Shown: positions 6,770 through 12,500 of the stretch, piece after piece
Numbering within the stretch: position 1 is the first letter of the stretch
Layout: each line of letters begins with the position of its first letter
From: Dunaliella salina
Lineage: Eukaryota > Chlorophyta > Chlorophyceae > Chlamydomonadales > Dunaliellaceae
Length of the DNA stretch: 12,500 bases
Assembly (NCBI GenBank): GCA_002284615.2
Contig: MU070473.1
Location: 41,134-53,633, forward strand
Direction of reading: 5' to 3'
Translations under genes and position numbers: made by a program
Notes under the pieces: model-generated
Seen by the model: the letters and a program-made list of their open reading frames with translations, nothing else
What the model was told of the DNA's origin: nothing
Database searches by the model: none

Positions 6770-7600
6770 CTAATGTGGATCTGGAGGGTTACTAGGAGCA
6801 CCTGGCACTAGAACCTGGCTGTGGGAAGTATTCTTGTTTTCAATAGCACGGCGTGTGGAGACTAGTTTGTGGGCATATTGAACAGAATGGGCATGAAGTT
6901 GTTGAGCAAGCTTCATGGCACGCTGGTGATCCAATCCTAGTTGTTTGAATTGCTTCAGGGTATGCACAGTGTAAATACTTCCACCTACACTCAGGAGGAT
7001 AGGGTGACTTGCAACAGCTTTAGCGTTAATAAGTTCACAAAGGTCTGCATGCTGCTGCTTTGCCGCGTTCATCTGATGCTTTGACCTTGTGTCTTCACAG
7101 AACTTAATTTCTATAAGGTGCACATGGCGTTCATTCACATAAAGTCCATGGGTTTGCCTCATGCGGCTAGTCCTGGTGGTCCTCCATGAGGAGCTGCGCA
7201 AAGCGTGGCGGGAATGGGTAGGAGAAATACCATTTGAAGTATGTTTGGCATTAAAAGGGGTGACCAAAACAGCATCTGGTCGACTGGAGTTAAGTCTTCC
7301 CCTCTCTGGCAGGTTATTAGGGGAGAAGTAAGCAGGTGAAGTTCTGTTTGAGGCATGTACAGGAAGTTGGAGGTTGTGTTGAGCAAGCTTAAAATTGATT
7401 CCTATGTCTCTGTTCCCTAGGCCTGCCCCTCCAGGGCATTTGCTGAGTGCTTTTGTAATCATTCTGCCTGCAATGTTATGGCGTTCAATTTTCATGTTGG
7501 AGATGATAAGGTTTTGGCAGCCTGAGAGCATGTGTAGTGTGCTGTCCAAATGATGGCAGCCTGGGAGGGGGCAAGATGGATCAGTTGACCTTTTAAAACG
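6770..7600 (-). CDS. LINE-A CCHC zinc motif and PD-(D/E)XK restriction-like endonuclease, C-terminal polyprotein part
   Basis: This is the best-preserved coding segment of the window, with about 276 codons open from CGT TTT AAA (7600) to TAG 6770-6772. Near the N terminus CPLPGC...HMLSGCQ, followed by RHN, is the CCHC-type zinc motif that lies between RT and endonuclease in R2-type and related LINEs. Then come LAQHNLQLPVHASNR, SSRPDAVLVTP (RPD, about 7273-7282), an Arg-rich stretch and HLIEIKFCEDTR (Glu 7109-7111, Lys 7103-7105). RPD...ExK is the restriction-like endonuclease core; it would nick the target to prime cDNA synthesis. A helical C-terminal tail with LHAHSVQYAHKL follows. Upstream, a TGA at 7601-7603 and shifted frames separate it from the rest of the polyprotein, so it is part of a dead element despite the intact motifs. 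I infer the family from motif order. Confidence 0.75.
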   Translation of the reverse strand, partial: RFKRSTDPSCPLPGCHHLDSTLHMLSGCQNLIISNMKIERHNIAGRMITKALSKCPGGAGLGNRDIGINFKLAQHNLQLPVHASNRTSPAYFSPNNLPERGRLNSSRPDAVLVTPFNAKHTSNGISPTHSRHALRSSSWRTTRTSRMRQTHGLYVNERHVHLIEIKFCEDTRSKHQMNAAKQQHADLCELINAKAVASHPILLSVGGSIYTVHTLKQFKQLGLDHQRAMKLAQQLHAHSVQYAHKLVSTRRAIENKNTSHSQVLVPGAPSNPPDPH

Positions 7601-7659
7601 TCACGTTTGAGGATTAGACCTGGGTACTGATTAAGGAGTCAATCAGGCCAGTCAGTACT

Positions 7660-7663
7660 GCAA
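7660..7663. repeat. 4-bp target-site duplication, left copy (gypsy 2)
   Basis: GCAA directly before the TG of the 5' LTR; repeated at 10949-10952 directly after the CA of the 3' LTR. Short, so persuasive only together with the LTR ends and the LINE sequence on both sides. Confidence 0.7.
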
Positions 7664-7751
7664 TGTCATGCTGATATATTGTTTTGTCAATTTCACTGTT
7701 TTCAGCAGTTAGTTAACGACAGTTGGTGTCCACAAGTCGGTGTGTGTGACT
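7664..7751 (+). repeat. Gypsy 2 5' LTR remnant (first 88 bp)
   Basis: Nearly identical to the first bases of the 3' LTR from 10476. It breaks off inside a GTGTGTGACTG run, which is also where RNase H coding begins, pointing to a deletion at short GT-rich homology. Confidence 0.85.
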
Positions 7752-8568
7752 GTGTGACTTTCAAAGTTATCCACCGTCCTGGTGCGCACCATCAGAATCC
7801 AGATTGCTTGTTGCGTATGCCCCAACCCAGTGCAATTAACATATCTGGTGCTCGCATGCATGATGACTCACACTCGCCTGCCCGCTCAAATCTAGCTGTG
7901 CAATTGGCAGCCTGCTCTGCGCTGCTCATCAATGACAGCCTTCTCTCCCTCTATTTCCATCCTCAACTAGCCACTTTTTCCGACACATTTGCACCAATGG
8001 CAGATGACATGATTTCATGTGATCAGGACCCAATTCTTCCACCTCTGCCTCACCATGCTACTAGCTGTGCATCTGCTGCCTGTAAGGGGGGTGTAATACC
8101 ATCAGCTGCTTTTCTTGCAGCCAACAGCACCCAGCTACCACCAGACCTACAACAGCAACACATTGCCCAAGATGCTGAGTCTGAGAACAGCTTTCAAGGT
8201 GGCAAGTTGGCTCCCAGCGATGTTTGGTTGGACAACTCGACTATCTGCTATATTCAGGGAAGTCTGCCTGCTGATACACCAGCACACAAAACGATGCGTG
8301 CTGCACGTAGAGCTAAGGTGTACACCTGGCATGCTGGGAACTTGTTCAGAGACGTGCCTGACCGAGTGCGCAAGCAAGTGCCTGCACCTGCTGAACGCGG
8401 AAACTAAATCAAGATCATGCATGAGCACCATGGCCACTTTGGAGTTAGAAGAACAACTGCCCTACTGCATCCCTTTTATTGGTGCTCAGGCCTGGGCAGA
8501 AATGTCCGTCACATGGTGACCAGATGCATATGCACATATGTTCACTCTGCGATCGTGTGAACACAGGC
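7752..8568 (+). pseudogene. pol: Gypsy 2 pol: RNase H C-terminal tail, linker and integrase zinc finger
   Basis: The frame opens with VTFKVIHRPGAHHQNPDCL, the conserved end of gypsy RNase H (RPG...DxLSR). A linker of about 190 residues without recognisable domain follows, then YTWHAGNLFRDVP and VPAPAER, typical of the stretch before integrase. A TAA at 8405-8407 interrupts the frame; the same frame continues with MHEHHGHFGVRRT, the His part of the HHCC zinc finger, and RHMVTRCIC. The frame is then lost in a 77-bp tandem duplication (8494-8647). The linker is long for the family, and I cannot say whether it has a function. The rest of RNase H and RT are absent. Confidence 0.8.
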
Positions 8569-8647
8569 AAGGGCAGAGATGTCCGTCACATGGTGACCAG
8601 ATCCATATGCACAGATGTTACACTCTGTGACCGTGTAAACGCAGCAT
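8494..8647 (+). repeat. 77-bp tandem duplication in the integrase zinc-finger coding sequence
   Basis: Unit 1 (8494-8570) and unit 2 (8571-8647) share GGGCAGA(A/G)ATGTCCG, TCACATGGTGACCAGAT and the TGTGACCGTGT-like end with about ten differences. The period is 77 bp, not a multiple of three, so it moves the downstream integrase into another frame; removing one unit restores a continuous frame. Confidence 0.88.
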
Positions 8648-9273
8648 TCAGTACATCTGCTCAGCAACTCCAACCATTGCCTATCCAGGGTCTGTTTTAC
8701 CGCTGGGGGGTAGACCTTGCTGGTCCCTTCAACCCTGTGAGCCGCAGTGGCAACCGCTACGTGGTGGTGATGGTGGAGCATTTCTCCAAGTTCCTGGATG
8801 TGACAGCAGTACCAGATAAGTATGCGAGTACTGTGGCGCAAGTATTTCTGGAAAAAGTCCTGTGCAGATATGGAACATGTGCAGGGGTGGTCACTGATGG
8901 TGGCACAGAATCCTCCTCTGAATTTGACAAGCTCTTGCGCACCAATTTCATTGATCATTGGCGCACTGCGCCAAACCACCCGCAAGCTGATGGATTAGCG
9001 GAGCGTGCAGTGCAGACTGTAAGAAGGTCCCTACGCAAGTTCTGTGAAGCCACTGCAACCCCTGATCTTTGGGACAAAAGTGTTCCATGGTTAATGCTTG
9101 GCTACAACTGCAGCACACAGGCATCAACCAAGATGTCACCTTACTACATGCTGCATGTTCGTCATCCTGTCATTCCGCCTGCACATGTAGAGCGCTTTAG
9201 TGAGCCCATTGGTTTTGGTTATGTGGATCTGGCCACACGCAATGTTCTGGAACGTGCTAACACTGCTAGGTAG
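8571..9273 (+). pseudogene. pol: Gypsy 2 integrase catalytic core (DDE)
   Basis: The frame restarts in the second unit of the duplication (RDVRHMVTRS, then TLCDRVNAAF, the Cys end of the zinc finger). The catalytic core follows: RWGVDLAGPF holds the first Asp, VVTDGGTES the second, and HPQADGLAERAVQTVRRSL the Glu. The second Asp and the Glu are 34 residues apart, one fewer than the classic 35. PWLMLGYNCSTQASTKMSPYYMLHVRHPV is the conserved C-terminal side of gypsy cores. The frame ends at TAG 9271-9273 and homology continues in other frames. All catalytic residues are present, but the frame is cut on both sides. It differs clearly from the gypsy 1 integrase, so the two belong to different lineages. 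Confidence 0.85.
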
Positions 9274-9607
9274 GCCGGCATATAGCCGGGGAAAACTTGC
9301 GCATTGCTCAACATCGGGACACATTGCGCTATGCAACCATTAGGGGAGGAGGCTATTTGCCTTCTCTTAGGCAATTTCAGGTCGGAGATTTTGTATACTT
9401 GCGACGCCGCATGGTGGACATTACATTGTAAATCCTTGCTAAGAAAGAGATATACAGGGTGAAGTCTGTACATCCCAACGGTGCTATTCAGCAGCAAGGA
9501 AGATGTGGTGTCACTCTTACGAACAATGTGTGCAATGTGGCACCATGTTACCCTCCAGGCATCGACCCCACTATCGATCATACGCTTGCCCTGATCAGTA
9601 CCTGGCC
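9274..9607 (+). pseudogene. pol: Gypsy 2 integrase C-terminal region (GPY/F-like)
   Basis: After a short indel near 9285 the coding sequence reads ENLRIAQHRDTLRYA, then QVGDFVYLRRR, a GDxV strand typical of the small C-terminal beta domain, and after a TAA (9429-9431) YRVKSVHPNG and GRCGVTLTNNVCNVAPC. The frame shifts again near 9590, just before the PHD finger. This region would bind DNA and link the core to the chromatin-reading tail. Confidence 0.65.
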
Positions 9608-9742
9608 TGCGAAATCTGTGCATTTATGGATGAGGAGGACAAGATGCTTCTGTGTGACGGGTGTGGCACTGGATGGCACACCATGTGCATTCAGCCCCCA
9701 TTGGAAACAATCCCGATGGAAGAATGGCTGTGCCCTCGATGT
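9608..9742 (+). pseudogene. pol: PHD finger at the pol C terminus of gypsy 2
   Basis: A full Cys4-His-Cys3 PHD finger: CEIC, then CDGC, WHTMC, and WLCPRC, with the spacing and the Trp two residues before the last Cys pair that define the fold. The style (MLLCDGCGTGWH, PPLETIP) resembles PHD fingers of the KDM5/JARID1 type, several of which bind the H3 N-terminal tail with unmodified Lys4. All eight zinc ligands are present. The frame is open from about 9503 to TGA 9773-9775. It follows the integrase C-terminal domain and replaces the chromodomain found in other gypsy lineages; a role in steering integration to chromatin is inferred. The fusion is in one coding series despite the frameshift near 9590, since homology runs on without a gap. 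Confidence 0.8.
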
Positions 9743-9772
9743 GTGAAATACGGGGTCACCCTTGCTGACTTG

Positions 9773-10071
9773 TGAAGGAAGAGGTCACAGCATGCTCCAG
9801 TGCCTGGTCCAATACTGAGAGGCAGGCCTGTCCCCATCTTTGCAGAAGCCCAGCAGAAGGAGCAGGAGCACCGTGCTTTTGAGGGCCGCAGAGTACTGGT
9901 CAAGGAGAACCAAGGGCGGCAGGATATCAGCAAGCTGGATCTCCTGGAACTGTGAAATACAAGGGTCCTGGGTCTGGGCTGAAGTGTTTCCAAGTCATGC
10001 ATGGACGTGGGCAGAAGGTTGATATGAGTGCAGCAGAAGTTAGGCGACGATTGATGCCTGCCCAAGGCTGA
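9773..10071 (+). pseudogene. pol: Gypsy 2 pol tail, Tudor-like segment
   Basis: The PHD frame continues past TGA 9773-9775 with a basic linker, then EHRAFEGRRVLVKEN. A frameshift near 9950 leads to GTVKYKGPGSGLKCFQVMH and VDMSAAEVRRRLMPAQG, ending TGA 10069-10071. The pattern of two beta strands, an aromatic strand, an acidic DM turn and a final helix resembles Tudor or Agenet-type reader modules, in which a YxVxYxDGxxEDM pattern is usual. Here several consensus residues differ, so the assignment is tentative. It is the last coding piece of the element. Confidence 0.5.
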
Positions 10072-10417
10072 AAGTGCATCAGCCAATGCTTCCCTAGCGG
10101 AGCCAGTGTCATTTAGTGAGCTGTACTCTTATTGTTAGGTTACACCTGCAGGTGTGTCTTTTGAAATGGATTCACCTGTAGGTGAGATGGGGAAGGACAT
10201 CTGTCTGAAGGCTATTTGAGGAAGCTTCATTTTCTTCTCCCTGATTTTCTTTTTCGTCAGTGGCATGTGATTAATGATGCAAGCATCTAGACTGTTGGGG
10301 TTCATGTTCTTAAATGCCCATCATCCATTGCCAACACTCACCTGTTTCACTTGAAACTATTTTTTCCCTGCTGCACATTTTGCCTTATGTAGTGCAGCAT
10401 GCAAAAATCAGGGGGGT
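10072..10417 (+). other. Gypsy 2 3' untranslated region with polypurine tract
   Basis: No open frame of note. It contains a perfect 14-bp palindrome ACACCTGCAGGTGT (10142-10155) and, 16 bp on, a near-palindrome TCACCTGTAGGTGA (10172-10185). At its end, CAGGGGGGT (10409-10417) is the likely polypurine tract for plus-strand priming. Confidence 0.55.
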
Positions 10418-10473
10418 AATGGCTCGTGTTGGCCAATCTGTATATTGCCCAAAACTTTGATCTGAGCATGTCA
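10418..10473 (+). repeat. Extra copy of the LTR 3' end, just before the 3' LTR
   Basis: Matches 10894-10948, the end of the 3' LTR, through TTGGCCAAT...TATATTGCCCAAAAC and GATCTGAGCATGTCA. It ends in CA, followed by CC and then the TG of the 3' LTR at 10476, so it looks like the tail of a second LTR in tandem. Confidence 0.75.
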
Positions 10474-10475
10474 CC

Positions 10476-10948
10476 TGTCATGCTGATACATTGTTTTGTC
10501 AATTTCACTGTTTTCAGCAGTTAGTTAACGACAGTTGGTTTCCACAAGTGGGTGTGTGTGTGTGACTGGCTCGCCAGCCTGAAGTCATTACCTGTCGAGT
10601 GACGATTGTAATTAGCCTTCGGACAGCCAAGCTTGCTGCCATGGAGATGGCAGCATAAAGAGAGAGAGCTCTTGGGGAAGGGGACAGCGGCGGCCACTGC
10701 TGGATTGAAACGTATCTGTATTGTTGAAGTTTGCAGAACAGGCAGCTGAACAAGTGTAGATAAGCCAGCAAGGCAAAGAAGAAGCTTGATGAGCATTGAT
10801 ACAACCTGGATGAACTCTCAGTTGCGCTGCTGGTTTTGCAGCCCTTTCTCCTCTGATGAAGAGTGCCTCCACCTTGGACATAAAAGCACGCAAAATGGCT
10901 CATTTTGGCCAATTTGTATATTGCCCAAAACTTGATCTGAGCATGTCA
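10476..10948 (+). repeat. Gypsy 2 3' LTR, 473 bp
   Basis: Starts TGTCATGCTG and ends GAGCATGTCA; TG...CA ends with an imperfect inverted match. The first 88 bp equal the 5' LTR remnant. GCAA (10949-10952) follows. A CATAAAAG box at about 10879 and GT repeats near 10552 are present; promoter elements cannot be assigned firmly. Confidence 0.75.
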
Positions 10949-10952
10949 GCAA
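10949..10952. repeat. 4-bp target-site duplication, right copy (gypsy 2)
   Basis: GCAA, pairing with 7660-7663. Confidence 0.7.
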
Positions 10953-11088
10953 TCAGTTCTGCAACAACTTTTCGACGGTACTGCATGTTTTTGGTTGTAG
11001 AGGGTGCCTGTGCAGTACTGCAGGATGGTACGCTTCATGGGTGCAGAGAATGTTGGGCATGTTTCTGAAGGCATTGCTGATTTTTTAT

Positions 11089-11755
11089 CTACTTGCGGTA
11101 ATAAGTTTTGATAGTAAGATAGTAGCCTGTTTTGGCATAAACATATTCAAGCTTGTGTTTAGAATGCATGTGGGATTTGAGAGCATATTGAATATTGGGG
11201 AAATACGTAAGCTTGTGAGCGGTTGGTGGACCCGTAGATGTGCCTGCAGCATTCACTCTTTCTTCCTTGGCTAACCAAAAAATATTTGTAAATGGACTTC
11301 CAAGAGGGCCTGCACCAGGAATCTCGGTGTCTGCCACGCAGTTCAGGGCTTGCTTAGCCTGATGTTTTGCAATAGCATCTGCACATTCATATCCAGCGAT
11401 GCCAGCATGGGACTTCACTTTGTAAAATCAAATGTTGATATGAAAGTCACTAATAAGAGTTGAAACCATTTTTGTCTCCTTGGATATGCCTCAGATGTTT
11501 TTTTCAAGATAGAGAAGCTGCTTACATATTTGATTGAAAGAGGTGAGGCTGCCTAATGCAATATCTGCATTTTTGGTGATGATAGCAGCAGCAATTGCTG
11601 CTAATTCAGCTCTAGTGATGGCTTTAGTAATCCCTGCACCGTTTGGTTTGACAAAGTTCTTGCTGTCAGTTGACGGGCAGCAGACGCTTGCTCCAATTTC
11701 TTGCTTACCGTTGTGGACAAGGCAGCTGCCATATATGCCCATGTCCTCCAATCAG
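11089..11755 (-). pseudogene. LINE-A RNase H domain, inactivated
   Basis: On the - strand GSCLVHNGKQEIGASV is the first strand, RAELAAIAAAI carries the catalytic Glu, and KSHAGIAGYECADAIAKHQA carries the last Asp. Around the first Asp the reading breaks: TATATGGCAGC lacks bases expected for a YxDGS motif, shifting the frame and removing the Asp codon. The third acid, expected in an xTDS motif, is Gly (ALGSLTS). Two in-frame TGA codons (near 11476 and 11431) separate the halves. The domain would normally remove RNA from the RNA/DNA hybrid during cDNA synthesis. RNase H between RT and the zinc motif is seen in some LINE clades, including elements of green algae. Two of the four catalytic acids are gone, so no activity is expected. 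Confidence 0.75.
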
Positions 11756-12419
11756 CAACTCTTAGAGTTAGGAGAGCACTGGATTGGCCGGGCGCCAAGT
11801 CTGTAACTTGGATACTCAAGGTAGTAGATGAATCCATCATTATAATCAGGGTGGCAGAAGGAGAACCCTGTAAGCTTGGTTCGAAGCATATCACTGTTGG
11901 CCCCAAAACTCTGTCTCGAGCAAAAGGGATCCAGTATGCTTTGAAGTGCGTGTCATAATCAAGGGGGCTCGCAAGTTTTTCTTGGGCAACTAGCACACAG
12001 CGCTTGAGCGCTGTAAGAATAGTAACTGGTGTGCGCAAAGAATTGGATTCTTTTATTTTTTGATTACCTTTTCCAAGATGGGAAGTGTACCTGTGTAGAA
12101 GACCCATGATTTCTGTCGCTTCATTTTGAACAGGGGGCTGAATGGAAGTGTATAGACCAGCTTGCCTGGCCGCACTGTATGCTTGAAGCAGAATTTGAAG
12201 ATGGTGAGGGGTGACAATGCCTGCGCATCTCCCTTTGGTGTCATAAATGCATGCAGCTTGAGTGTTGAATGCAAGAGGGATTTCTGGTTGTTCATCAGTA
12301 TCCTTGTCTGGTTGTTCATCAGTATTTCCTGGGCTTGGTTGAGTTTTGGGGAAACCTGTATTCGTGTGCATGCTACCTGAGCATGATGACAGACTGTGCA
12401 CTTTATCAAATAACTCGAG
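11756..12419 (-). pseudogene. LINE-A coding segment upstream of RNase H
   Basis: About 220 codons are open on the - strand, from just after an in-frame TAG (12417-12419) down to the frameshift at the RNase H start. Visible stretches are LELFDKVHSLSSCSGS, an acidic spacer with a tandem repeat TDEQPDKD/TDEQPE, then QAACIYDTKGRCAGI, ILLQAYSAARQAGL and AYWIPFARDRVLG. The AYW...RDRVLG block resembles a conserved block ahead of RNase H in algal LINE-like proteins I remember, possibly a methyltransferase-like domain; I am not sure of that. ADWRTWAYM is the lead-in to RNase H. The spacing between AYW and RNase H looks short, consistent with an internal deletion. No RT palm motif is visible; RT should lie upstream, off the window. 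Confidence 0.55.
12283..12325 (-). repeat. 24-bp tandem repeat in LINE-A coding sequence
   Basis: The 19-bp string TCTGGTTGTTCATCAGTAT occurs at 12283-12301 and 12307-12325, a 24-bp period. It is in frame and yields the duplicated TDEQP(D/E) peptide. Confidence 0.85.
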
Positions 12420-12500
12420 CTACTTCTTTTTTGCATGCTCCCTTTTTGCTGCTTGCTCTTCTGCCTTACATNCAGACACTGCCATGTTTCTTTTTTACAT

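Larger units (their letters stand above)
6654..7663 (-). mobile_element. LINE-A, 3' part (zinc motif, endonuclease, 3' UTR)
   Basis: This is the 3' half of a longer LINE whose 5' half lies at 10949-12500, split by gypsy 2. It ends on the - strand with hairpin GGCTC-TTTTT-GAGCC (plus-strand 6715-6729), the GTAGG/CCTAC stem and a short T/C tail (6654-6664). It includes the CCHC zinc motif and complete RPD...EIK endonuclease. GCAA at 7660-7663 repeats at 10949-10952 on the far side of gypsy 2. Confidence 0.85.
7664..10948 (+). mobile_element. Ty3/gypsy retrotransposon 2, deleted, with PHD-finger pol
   Basis: Starts with TGTCATGCTG (7664) and ends with GAGCATGTCA (10948), imperfect inverted ends, flanked by GCAA. 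The first 88 bp match the start of the 473-bp 3' LTR at 10476-10948 with three substitutions and a shorter GT run. Directly after the 88 bp the sequence enters the last residues of RNase H, so the rest of the 5' LTR, gag, protease and nearly all RT-RNase H are missing. Integrase, PHD finger and a Tudor-like tail follow. It is inserted in LINE-A and so is younger than it. Confidence 0.8.
10949..12500 (-). mobile_element. LINE-A, 5' part as seen (upstream module and RNase H)
   Basis: On the - strand this holds an upstream coding stretch, the RNase H domain and a linker (SHMHSKHKLEYV, TGYYL, then MKRTILQY, TGTLYNQKHAV) that in this LINE type leads to the zinc motif. That zinc motif is found at 7600-7530, on the other side of gypsy 2. 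The 5' end lies off the right edge. Several frameshifts and stops break it. One undetermined base (N) is at 12472. Confidence 0.75.

Noticed and set aside
6636..7663. A target-site duplication directly around 6654-7663
   Set aside because: No match was found between the left flank of the LINE-A tail and the sequence near 7664; the right end of this piece is an interruption by gypsy 2, and the true 5' end is outside the window.
8147..8985. - strand frames with His-rich and Cys-rich peptides
   Set aside because: They are antisense to the gypsy 2 linker and integrase; the His run is the complement of a GTGGTGATG-type repeat in integrase coding sequence.
9503..9607. N-terminal Cys-containing peptide before the PHD finger as an extra zinc finger
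   Set aside because: It is out of frame relative to the conserved pol sequence, which reads GRCGVTLTNNVCNVAPC in another frame here; the Cys residues are by chance.
10555..10567. GT microsatellite as a separate feature
   Set aside because: Short and inside the LTR; it is used only as evidence for the deletion junction.
10514..10912. Overlapping - strand frames of 90 to 130 codons
   Set aside because: They lie within the 3' LTR of gypsy 2 and have no motifs; LTR sequence explains the region.
1..12500. CRISPR array, toxin-antitoxin, phage or bacterial operon
   Set aside because: No regularly spaced repeats, no ribosome binding site pattern and no prokaryotic gene order; every recognisable protein is a eukaryotic retroelement protein.

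Overview
This window looks like eukaryotic nuclear DNA made almost wholly of nested, decaying retrotransposons. I see no intact host gene, no rRNA or tRNA, no CRISPR array and nothing bacterial. The element types suggest a green alga: an RNase H-bearing LINE with a restriction-like PD-(D/E)XK endonuclease, and a Ty3/gypsy element with a PHD finger in its pol C terminus. I know both protein types mainly from green-algal genomes, by memory and not by a search, so the host assignment is an inference.

Layout from left to right. 1-152 is the right end of an LTR retrotransposon (polypurine tract plus a 132-bp LTR) that lies inside LINE copy 1 (153-753, + strand). LINE copy 1 in turn lies inside the integrase C terminus of gypsy element 1 (754 to about 5355, - strand: leader/LTR, gag, zinc knuckle, protease, reverse transcriptase fingers, integrase). 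Most of the RT and all of the RNase H of gypsy 1 are deleted. LINE copy 2 (4859-5222, - strand) sits in its 5' leader and carries a perfect 12-bp target-site duplication. 5356-5591 and 6409-6653 are older sequence with an unrecognised - strand reading frame, split by LINE copy 3 (5592-6399, + strand, 9-bp duplication). 6654-7663 plus 10949-12500 look like one longer LINE (here LINE-A, - strand). It is cut in two by gypsy element 2 (7664-10948, + strand), which is flanked by a 4-bp GCAA duplication.

As a system, the LINE family is the most complete story. Read along LINE-A, the order is an upstream module, RNase H, a CCHC zinc motif, the RPD...EIK endonuclease and a 3' end with two conserved stem-loops and a TTTTC-rich tail. 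The shorter copies share only this 3' end, are cut at different 5' points and carry 9- and 12-bp duplications, which is the signature of target-primed reverse transcription. Gypsy 2 is the other point of interest: its pol ends in a complete PHD finger followed by a Tudor-like segment, plausible chromatin-reading modules for integration targeting. All copies are broken by stops, frameshifts, a 77-bp tandem duplication or large deletions, and the likely catalytic residues are lost in several.
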